From Chloroflexota bacterium (lineage in GTDB: Bacteria > Chloroflexota > Anaerolineae > Anaerolineales > DRMV01), in contig JAADEN010000176.1 of assembly GCA_013153375.1 (NCBI GenBank), positions 1 to 5,790 on the forward strand: 5,790 nt of DNA, given 5' to 3'. Numbering within the stretch: position 1 is the first letter of the stretch; each line of letters starts with the position of its first letter. The notes below the pieces were generated by a model that searched no databases, was not told the origin of the DNA, and saw only the letters and a list, made by a program, of their open reading frames with translations. Of the stretch, positions 1-5,113 are shown one piece after another. The position numbers were made by a program, and so were the translations under genes.

Positions 1-2
1 CC

Positions 3-590
3 ACGGCCACCGCCTCGCCCACGCCGCGGACCACCGCAACCTTCACGCCCGAGCCCACCGCGACGCCCCAGGGCAAGCCGCAAGCCGGGCCGCCGCCGCC
101 TCAGCCCCGCCCCGCGCTGGGGGGCGCAGGGGTGCCCCTGCCGCTGCAAACCGACGACCTCGACTGGGCCGCGTTCGCGTTCGTGGCGCGGGCCATGAAC
201 CAGACCGAGCGCGGACGGCACTATCTGGCCCTGTACCAGCAGCACCACCAGGAGTGGCTGGCCCTGCAAGCCGCGGATCCCGCCTGGGCCCAGCGCACCC
301 ACGACCTGTTCAAGGCCTGGGAGCCCGCGGCGCAGGCGCTGATGTACGGGCAGGGCGACCAGATGCGTCTGACCCCCGGGCTGGTGGCCATGACCCGCGC
401 CTACCTGGACGACCTGGCCGCCCGCGGCAGCCCGGAACTGGCCGCGGCCATCCGCACCGAGAGCGCCTACATCCCCTGGGGTGGGCTGGCCGACGCCACG
501 GTCAACGCGGCCTGGATCGCCATCCTGGGCGCGCCTCCTCCGCCGCCTGCGCCGCCGTCCTCACCGCCCGCGGCCACGCCCGTGCCCTGA
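3..590 (+). CDS. Hypothetical protein with Thr/Pro-rich linker and Pro-rich tail (5' partial)
   Basis: The reading frame is open from the window edge to a TGA at 588-590, giving 195 visible residues; the true start lies upstream. The visible N-terminal 40 or so residues are low complexity, rich in Thr, Pro, Ala and Gln (TATASPTP near the edge, then PPPPQPRP). A folded, probably helical stretch follows, roughly residues 50-175, starting near DDLDWAAFAFVARAMNQTERG and rich in Trp, Tyr, Leu and Ala. The protein ends in a second low-complexity tail (PPPPPAPPSSPP, then ATPVP). Thr/Pro-rich linkers of this kind are typical of secreted or surface-tethered proteins of GC-rich bacteria, so export is plausible, but the signal peptide would be outside the window. 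An internal GTG at 132 is a possible start, but the continuous low-complexity coding upstream argues against it. I do not recognise the family and assign no function. The gene is separated from era by 113 nt and a promoter, so it probably belongs to a different transcription unit. Confidence 0.75.
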   Translation, partial: TATASPTPRTTATFTPEPTATPQGKPQAGPPPPQPRPALGGAGVPLPLQTDDLDWAAFAFVARAMNQTERGRHYLALYQQHHQEWLALQAADPAWAQRTHDLFKAWEPAAQALMYGQGDQMRLTPGLVAMTRAYLDDLAARGSPELAAAIRTESAYIPWGGLADATVNAAWIAILGAPPPPPAPPSSPPAATPVP

Positions 591-602
591 GACCGCGGCC
601 CG

Positions 603-652
603 CGGCCTGAGGCCGACTCGTCTGTGAAGAATCCGCCTGCAGGCCGGCCTCA
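603..652 (+). other. Inverted repeats after the first gene (weak terminator candidate)
   Basis: The gap after the first stop codon holds two competing stems. A short hairpin pairs CGGCC (603-607) with GGCCG (611-615) across a TGA loop. A longer one pairs TGAGGCCG (608-615) with CGGCCTCA (645-652) across 29 nt. No run of T directly follows; only TTT at 659-661 is near. An intrinsic terminator or read-through barrier between the first gene and era is possible, but chance pairing in GC-rich DNA is a real alternative. Confidence 0.3.
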
Positions 653-671
653 TGCATGTTTCCCCCGAGGC

Positions 672-680
672 TGGTACAAT
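672..680 (+). promoter_or_regulatory. Extended -10 promoter for the era operon
   Basis: TGG followed by TACAAT (hexamer at 675-680) matches an extended -10 element (TGn plus a TATAAT-like hexamer) recognised by the housekeeping sigma factor, and is conspicuous in GC-rich surroundings. No good -35 box lies 16-18 nt upstream (the bases around 651-658 are catgcatg), which fits an extended -10 type. Initiation about 7-8 nt downstream, near A688, would give a leader of about 16 nt carrying the era Shine-Dalgarno. A short inverted repeat, CCCCCGA (662-668) and TTGGGGG (680-686, with one G-T mismatch), flanks the element and could be an operator, but may be coincidence. Confidence 0.6.
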
Positions 681-691
681 TGGGGGCATTC

Positions 692-695
692 GGAG
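692..695 (+). promoter_or_regulatory. Shine-Dalgarno of era
   Basis: GGAG lies 8 nt ahead of the ATG at 704. It decides the start: the in-frame ATG at 656 has no such site and sits upstream of the predicted -10 element, so it would not be on the transcript. Confidence 0.6.
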
Positions 696-703
696 CGAGA
701 ACC

Positions 704-1645
704 ATGAACGATGCTTCTTTCCGCGCCGGGTTCGTGGCCGTGGCCGGACGGCCCAATGTGGGCAAGTCCACCCTCATCAACGCGCTGGTAGGGCAGAAGA
801 TCGCCGCGGTGTCGCCCAAGCCGCAAACCACCCGCAAACGGCAACTGGGCATTCTGACCACCGAACGCGGCCAAATCGTGTTCGTGGACACGCCGGGCAT
901 CCACAAGCCCGTGCACAAGTTGGGGCAGGCCCTCAACGAGGAGGCCCGCCAGGCCCTGGCCGATGCGGATGTGGTGCTGTTCGTGGTGGACGCGTCCCGG
1001 CCGCCCACGCCCGAGGACGAGATGGTGGCCCGCCACATCCGGGCCCTGGAGGAGCCGCGGCCCGTGATTCTGGCCCTGAACAAGGCCGATCTGGTCTCGG
1101 GCGACCAGCGGGCCGCGCAGGAGGCCCTGTACGCGCCCCTCGTGCCCGACGCGGAGCGGGTGTGGATCTCCGCGCTCACGGGCGAGAACCTGCCCGCGCT
1201 GCTCAATCGCCTGTTCGCACTCTTGCCGCCCGGCCCGCCCTTCTACGACCCCGACCAGGTCACCGACCTGTACGAGCGGGACATCGCGGCGGACCTGATC
1301 CGCGAGGCCGCGCTGCAACACCTGCGGGACGAGGTGCCCCACAGCATCGCGGTGCGCATCGACGAGTACAAGGAGCGGGAGAGCGGCGCGGCGTACATCG
1401 CGGCCACTTTGTTCGTCGAGCGCGACTCGCAGAAGGGCATCGTCATCGGCCGCAAAGGCTCCATGCTCAAGCAAATCGGCATCACCGCGCGCAAGGCCAT
1501 CGAGGAGATGAGCGGCCGACGGGTCTATCTGGACCTGCGGGTCAAGGTGCGCAAGAACTGGCGCAACGACGAGGCCTTTTTGCGTCAATTTGGCTTTGCG
1601 CGCCCCAAAGGCAAGGGCGCCAAACGCGGCCAGCGCCGCGGCTGA
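704..1645 (+). CDS. era: GTPase Era (ribosome assembly)
   Basis: Era is a GTPase that binds the 3' end of 16S rRNA and helps mature the 30S subunit; it acts in the cytoplasm, partly at the membrane. The 313-residue protein is close to the usual 300. It shows all G motifs in order: G1 GRPNVGKS (15-22), G2 QTTR (41-44), G3 DTPGIHKP (from 62), G4 NKAD (126-129) and G5 SAL (156-158). The C-terminal KH domain carries the signature VIGRKGSMLKQIG, with the GxxG loop at 249-252. DTPGIHKP and the KH domain separate it from Der and other TrmE/Era-like GTPases. The start at 704 follows a GGAG and yields the standard Era N-terminus. A Lys/Arg-rich tail of about 15 residues (298-313) follows the typical family end and may add rRNA affinity. 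The gene heads a run of six closely spaced genes and lies just behind the predicted promoter. Confidence 0.97.
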   Translation: MNDASFRAGFVAVAGRPNVGKSTLINALVGQKIAAVSPKPQTTRKRQLGILTTERGQIVFVDTPGIHKPVHKLGQALNEEARQALADADVVLFVVDASRPPTPEDEMVARHIRALEEPRPVILALNKADLVSGDQRAAQEALYAPLVPDAERVWISALTGENLPALLNRLFALLPPGPPFYDPDQVTDLYERDIAADLIREAALQHLRDEVPHSIAVRIDEYKERESGAAYIAATLFVERDSQKGIVIGRKGSMLKQIGITARKAIEEMSGRRVYLDLRVKVRKNWRNDEAFLRQFGFARPKGKGAKRGQRRG

Positions 1646-1648
1646 AGC

Positions 1649-1653
1649 GGAGG
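1649..1653 (+). promoter_or_regulatory. Shine-Dalgarno of the L,D-transpeptidase gene
   Basis: GGAGG lies 5 nt before the ATG at 1659. It supports that start over the in-frame ATG at 1590, which lies inside era and would place extra residues in front of the Tat motif. Confidence 0.6.
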
Positions 1654-1658
1654 TCGAG

Positions 1659-2744
1659 ATGAACCCGCCGCGCCTCACCCGGAGGGATTTCCTCAAACTG
1701 AGTTTGAGCGCCGCGGGCGCGTGGCTGTTGGCCCCCTGGCTGCGTCGCGGGCCGCAAGCGGAGTTTCCCGCGGCCGAGTATCTGGGTCGCAACAACACCC
1801 ACGGCCGCATCGAGGTGTACGCCCGGCCCGACGCGACCACCTCGCCGGTGGAGTACCTGTTCGAGGACGCGGTGGTGCCCTGGTATCGGGAGGTGGTGGG
1901 CTATCAGCCCTATCGCCTCAGCCAGCGGTTCGTGGACATCGGCCGGGGCTATGTGTGGGCGCCGTATTTGCAGCCCGTGCGCAACCAGCCCAACACGCCG
2001 CTGAACGAACTGCCCACCTACGGCGCGCAGCCCGGCTTTTGGGCCGAGGTCACGGTGCCGTATGTGGACATCTATCAGGACAACCCGCCGCCCCGCTCGC
2101 CGTGGCTCCAGCATACGCCTTACCCGCGGCTGTATTACACGCAAGTTTTGTGGATCGACGGGCTGAAAACCGACGATCAGGGGCGGGTTTGGTATCATGT
2201 CACCGAACGCTACGGCTCGTATGGCGACACTTTCTGGGCCCTGGCCGAGGCTTTTCGGCCTTTGACGCCCGCCGACCTGGAACCCATCACGCCCGATGTG
2301 GCCGACAAGCGCATCGTGGTGGATGTCACTTATCAAACGGCAGCGTGCTATGAAGGCAAGACCGAAGTGTATTTCTGCCGTGTGTCCACGGGCGCCAAGT
2401 ACGACGCCGCGGGCAAACCCACCGACGAGTGGGCCACGCCTTTGGGCGTCAATCCGATTTGGCGCAAACTGGTGTCGGTCCACATGAGCGGCGGCACCAC
2501 CGGCGGCGGATACGACCTGCCGGGCATCGCGTGGAGCATGTTGTTCGTGGGCGAGGGCGTGGCCCTGCACAGCACTTTTTGGCACAACAACTTCGGCGTG
2601 CCCATGTCCCACGGCTGCGTGAACCTGCGGCCCGAAGACGCCAAATGGGTCTTCCGCTGGACGCAACCGGTGGTGCCCTACGACCCCGGCGACAAGACCG
2701 TCGGCATGCCGGGGGGAACCATCGTGGAAGTCATCGAGGCCTGA
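1659..2744 (+). CDS. Tat-exported L,D-transpeptidase (YkuD domain) with SH3-like region
   Basis: This 361-residue protein is predicted to cross-link or modify peptidoglycan stem peptides outside the membrane through a catalytic cysteine. The N-terminus holds a twin-arginine signal, TRRDFLKL (about residues 7-14), followed by a hydrophobic stretch of about 16 residues, so it is probably exported folded by Tat. Residues about 50-215 contain two segments that look like SH3-type beta repeats (GRIEVYARPDA onward, and FWAEVTVPYVDIYQDN onward), which in this family commonly bind cell wall. The YkuD domain covers about 220-361: VSTG near 242-245, His304 in ALHSTFWHNN, and the catalytic motif SHGCVNL with Cys320. 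Two further cysteines, Cys230 and Cys240, sit on adjacent strands at the start of the domain. The gene lies 13 nt after era and 31 nt before ccdA. The YkuD assignment is secure; the exact reaction (3-3 cross-linking, lipoprotein attachment or other) cannot be read from the sequence. Confidence 0.93.
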   Translation: MNPPRLTRRDFLKLSLSAAGAWLLAPWLRRGPQAEFPAAEYLGRNNTHGRIEVYARPDATTSPVEYLFEDAVVPWYREVVGYQPYRLSQRFVDIGRGYVWAPYLQPVRNQPNTPLNELPTYGAQPGFWAEVTVPYVDIYQDNPPPRSPWLQHTPYPRLYYTQVLWIDGLKTDDQGRVWYHVTERYGSYGDTFWALAEAFRPLTPADLEPITPDVADKRIVVDVTYQTAACYEGKTEVYFCRVSTGAKYDAAGKPTDEWATPLGVNPIWRKLVSVHMSGGTTGGGYDLPGIAWSMLFVGEGVALHSTFWHNNFGVPMSHGCVNLRPEDAKWVFRWTQPVVPYDPGDKTVGMPGGTIVEVIEA

Positions 2745-2751
2745 CGCCTCG
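2735..2751 (+). other. GC-rich hairpin across the transpeptidase stop codon
   Basis: CGAGGC (2735-2740) and GCCTCG (2746-2751) form a perfect 6-bp stem with a CTGAC loop containing part of the stop codon. The next bases (GACACAACGG) have no T run, so it is not an intrinsic terminator. It sits 11 nt before the strong ccdA Shine-Dalgarno and could affect mRNA stability or coupling, or be chance in GC-rich DNA. Confidence 0.35.
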
Positions 2752-2762
2752 GACACAACGGC

Positions 2763-2769
2763 AGGAGGT
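2763..2769 (+). promoter_or_regulatory. Strong Shine-Dalgarno of ccdA
   Basis: AGGAGGT, a near-perfect anti-Shine-Dalgarno match, lies 6 nt ahead of the ATG at 2776. It is the best ribosome binding site in the window and fits independent initiation after the 31-nt gap. Confidence 0.7.
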
Positions 2770-2775
2770 AGCATC

Positions 2776-3528
2776 ATGACCGCCCCCACTGTGGGATTGG
2801 TAGCCGCATTCGTCGCGGGCCTGGGCTCGTTCCTCACGCCCTGCGTATTGCCCCTGGTGCCCGCGTACATCAGTTATCTCACCGGTCGCTCGCTGGGCAT
2901 GCAGCAGAGCAGTGAGGACGAGGACGGCGCGGGCGCGCGCTGGCACGCGTTCACCCACGGCATCGCGTTCATTTTGGGCTTCAGCGCGGTGTTCATCGCC
3001 CTGGGCCTGGCGACCTCGGCCCTGGGCCAGTTGCTGTTCAACTACCGCTTCTACCTGGCCCGCATCGGCGGCCTGGTGGTCATCCTCTTCGGCCTGCACA
3101 TGACGGGCCTGGTGCGCATCCCCTTCCTGGCCTACGACATTCGCTACGAGGCCGACGAAGTGGTGGAGAAGGGCGGCTATCTGGCCTCGTTCTTGCTGGG
3201 CGTGTTCTTCTCCGCGGGCTGGTCGCCGTGCGTGGGCCCCGTGCTGGGCGCGATCCTGACCTACAGCCTGCAAGGCGGTTCCGCCTGGGTGGGCGCGTAC
3301 CTGCTGGCCGCGTACTCCGCGGGCCTGGCCGTGCCCTTCCTGCTGGCCGCGCTCAGCGTGGATTGGGTGACCAAGTTCCTCACCCAATACGGCAAACTGA
3401 CCCACTATGTGGAAGTCGCCATGGGCGTGGTGCTCATCGTGTTGGGCATCCTGCTCTTCATGGGCTCCCTGGAGCGGCTCTCCACGGTGCAGACCTTCGG
3501 CGACCTGCTGCGCATCCTTTTCCCGTGA
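2776..3528 (+). CDS. ccdA: CcdA-type transmembrane thiol-disulfide electron carrier
   Basis: CcdA is the short relative of the DsbD membrane domain. It takes electrons from cytoplasmic thioredoxin and passes them across the membrane to extracytoplasmic thioredoxin-like proteins, for cytochrome c maturation or general thiol reduction. The 250-residue protein has about six membrane segments and both redox cysteines in family context: Cys23 in SFLTPCVLPLVPAYISYLTG and Cys152 in SAGWSPCVGPVLGAIL. An acidic loop (SSEDEDGAG, about 45-53) follows the first segment, then HAFTHGIAFILGFSAVFI. The length is normal for the family. The gene ends 6 nt before a TlpA-like gene, the usual partner. No ResB/CcsA cytochrome c synthase is visible in this window, so the downstream target is open. 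The start is fixed by a strong Shine-Dalgarno. Confidence 0.95.
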   Translation: MTAPTVGLVAAFVAGLGSFLTPCVLPLVPAYISYLTGRSLGMQQSSEDEDGAGARWHAFTHGIAFILGFSAVFIALGLATSALGQLLFNYRFYLARIGGLVVILFGLHMTGLVRIPFLAYDIRYEADEVVEKGGYLASFLLGVFFSAGWSPCVGPVLGAILTYSLQGGSAWVGAYLLAAYSAGLAVPFLLAALSVDWVTKFLTQYGKLTHYVEVAMGVVLIVLGILLFMGSLERLSTVQTFGDLLRILFP

Positions 3529-3534
3529 GGTGTG

Positions 3535-4104
3535 ATGGTGGATTCGGACGACGCGCTGCGCGGCCAGGCCCGCCGTGCGCTGTTCTACGGCCTGGCGTGG
3601 GGTTTGGGGATGATCCTCTTGGGCCTGGCCGCGTGGGTGTTCCTGCGCCGCGCGGCGGCCAGGTCCGCGGCCGCGGGCTCGCTGGTCGTGGGGCAGCCCG
3701 CGCCCGACTTCACCCTGCGCACCCTCACGGGCGACGAGGTGCGCCTGGGTGACCAGCGCGGCCGGGTGGTGGTCCTCAACCTGTGGGCCACCTGGTGCGA
3801 GCCGTGCAAGGCCGAGATGCCCCTGCTGCAGGCCCTGGCCGTGCGGCATCCCGACGACCTGGTGGTGCTGGGCGTGAACTACGGCGAAGAACCCGAGACC
3901 GTGGCCGCGTTCGTGGACGAGTACGGCCTGACCTTTCCCATCTTGTTGGACCCGCAGCACCAGGTGGTGCGGCTGTATGGGGTGCGCGGCCTGCCCACCA
4001 CGGTGTTCATCGACGCGCAGGGCCGCGTGCAGGGCGTGCATCTGGGCGCGTTGGACGCGGCCGCGCTGCGAAAGTACCTGCGCCCTCTGGGAGTGGAGCC
4101 ATGA
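3535..4104 (+). CDS. Membrane-anchored TlpA/ResA-like thiol-disulfide oxidoreductase
   Basis: This is a 189-residue thioredoxin-fold protein predicted to reduce extracytoplasmic disulfides with electrons from the CcdA encoded just upstream. One N-terminal membrane segment (about 15-37) anchors it; the domain outside starts at GQPAPDFTL (about 53) in the AhpC/TSA-Redoxin style. The active site is WATWCEPCK with Cys88 and Cys91, and the cis-proline is Pro154 in GLPTTVFID. Usual TlpA/ResA length is 170-200. The ATG at 3535 is chosen because GAGG (3527-3530), overlapping the ccdA stop, lies 4 nt ahead; GTG codons at 3532 and 3538 are alternatives that change only one residue. Its stop overlaps the next start (ATGA, 4101-4104), so the three genes are probably translationally coupled. 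The substrate is unknown: apocytochrome c, the neighbouring transpeptidase, or others. Confidence 0.93.
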   Translation: MVDSDDALRGQARRALFYGLAWGLGMILLGLAAWVFLRRAAARSAAAGSLVVGQPAPDFTLRTLTGDEVRLGDQRGRVVVLNLWATWCEPCKAEMPLLQALAVRHPDDLVVLGVNYGEEPETVAAFVDEYGLTFPILLDPQHQVVRLYGVRGLPTTVFIDAQGRVQGVHLGALDAAALRKYLRPLGVEP

Positions 4105-5096
4105 AACTGCCGGTGACCGTGTATGTGCAGCCCGACGACCCGCGCAGCCAGGAGGTGCTGGCCTGGGTGCGCGAACTGGAGCCCGCGCTGGATCTGCAAG
4201 TGGTGGTGCTGGATGTGAGCCGCGATCCGGCCCTGGCCCGCCGCCTGCGCGGGCGCGTGCCGCGCGTCGAGGTCGGGCGCTACCGCCTCGAGGGCGACTT
4301 CGACCGCACCCAACTGGAGGTCACCCTGCGCGCGGCCCGGGAGGGCCACGAGTTCCGCCGTGAACTGGCCGCGGAACGGGGCGCCGACCTGCGCCTGGAT
4401 CGCCTTTCCTGGGGCGATCGCATCATGTTCTACATCTCCAAGCACTTCCTCACGGGCTTCGTCATCTTTCTGGGCCTGTATGTGGGGCTGCCCTTCCTCG
4501 CGCCGGTGCTCATGAAGGCCGGTTGGACCGGCCCGGCCAAGGTGCTCTACAAGACCTACAGCGTGACCTGCCACCAGTTGGCCTTTCGCTCCTGGTTCCT
4601 GTTCGGGGAACAACCGGCCTATCCCCGGGCCGCGGCCAAGGTCCCGGGCCTGCGCACCTTCGGCGAGGCCACCGGCCTGGACGAAAACGACCTGTGGGCC
4701 GCGCGGCAGTTCATCGGCGACGAGCGCCTGGGCTACAAAGTGGCCTTTTGCGAGCGGGATGTGGCCATCTGGGGCGCGTTCTTCCTCTTTGGCGTGTACT
4801 ACTGGGTGCGCAAGCGCCAGGGCCGCCCGCCCAAGCCCCTCAAGTGGTACTGGTGGATCCTCATCGGCTGGGTGCCCATCGGCCTGGACGGGTTCTCGCA
4901 AATCTTGAGCCAGTTTCCCGGCTCGCCCCTGCCCTACCGCGAGAGCACGCCTCTGCTGCGCACCCTCACGGGCTTCATCTTCGGCCTGACCACCGCGTGG
5001 TTCATGATCCCCCAGATGGACGAGAGCATGGAGGAGACCTATCGCCTCTTGCTCAAGCGGTTGCGACACGCGACCCGCACCCCAGAAGGGCGCTGA
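4101..5096 (+). CDS. Fusion of a cysteine-less thioredoxin-like domain with a DUF2085 membrane domain
   Basis: This 331-residue protein has two parts. Residues 1-85 look like a glutaredoxin/thioredoxin fold: strand VTVYVQ, a helix, strand LQVVVLDV, then RVPRVEVGRYRLEG with a likely cis-Pro54. Where glutaredoxins carry CPYC there is D13-P-R-S16, so both catalytic cysteines are absent. Residues about 103-331 match DUF2085: a membrane segment at 117-138, TCHQLAFRSWFLFGEQ (Cys157-His158-Gln159), KVAFCERDVAIWG (Cys217) leading into a membrane segment, WILIGWVPIGLDGFSQ, and RTLTGFIFG. A soluble insert of about 50 residues separates the two cysteine motifs. Cys157 and Cys217 are the only cysteines. 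DUF2085 has no established biochemical function to my knowledge. The start overlaps the TlpA-like stop by 4 nt (ATGA), so a link to the CcdA/TlpA pathway is likely, but this is inference. Domain recognition is by eye; the Trx-like call is the less certain one. Confidence 0.85.
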   Translation: MKLPVTVYVQPDDPRSQEVLAWVRELEPALDLQVVVLDVSRDPALARRLRGRVPRVEVGRYRLEGDFDRTQLEVTLRAAREGHEFRRELAAERGADLRLDRLSWGDRIMFYISKHFLTGFVIFLGLYVGLPFLAPVLMKAGWTGPAKVLYKTYSVTCHQLAFRSWFLFGEQPAYPRAAAKVPGLRTFGEATGLDENDLWAARQFIGDERLGYKVAFCERDVAIWGAFFLFGVYYWVRKRQGRPPKPLKWYWWILIGWVPIGLDGFSQILSQFPGSPLPYRESTPLLRTLTGFIFGLTTAWFMIPQMDESMEETYRLLLKRLRHATRTPEGR

Positions 5097-5113
5097 GCCT
5101 GGAGGACGCGGCC

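Noticed and set aside
132..134. GTG at 132 as a start for the first protein
   Set aside because: The same frame is open to the window edge and encodes a typical Thr/Pro-rich linker, so the gene almost certainly begins outside the window.
603..652. A confident intrinsic terminator after the first gene
   Set aside because: Stems exist but no T run follows; kept only as a low-confidence structure.
656..703. Upstream ATG at 656 as the start of era
   Set aside because: It lies ahead of the predicted -10 element, has no Shine-Dalgarno and adds residues foreign to Era; the ATG at 704 has GGAG and gives the normal N-terminus.
1590..1658. ATG at 1590 as the start of the L,D-transpeptidase
   Set aside because: It is inside era, and would put about 23 extra residues before the Tat motif; the ATG at 1659 follows GGAGG.
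3783..4100. Upstream in-frame extension of the DUF2085 fusion
   Set aside because: This stretch overlaps the thioredoxin gene in another frame and translates to Arg/Gly/Ala-rich sequence; the ATGA overlap at 4101 is the natural start.
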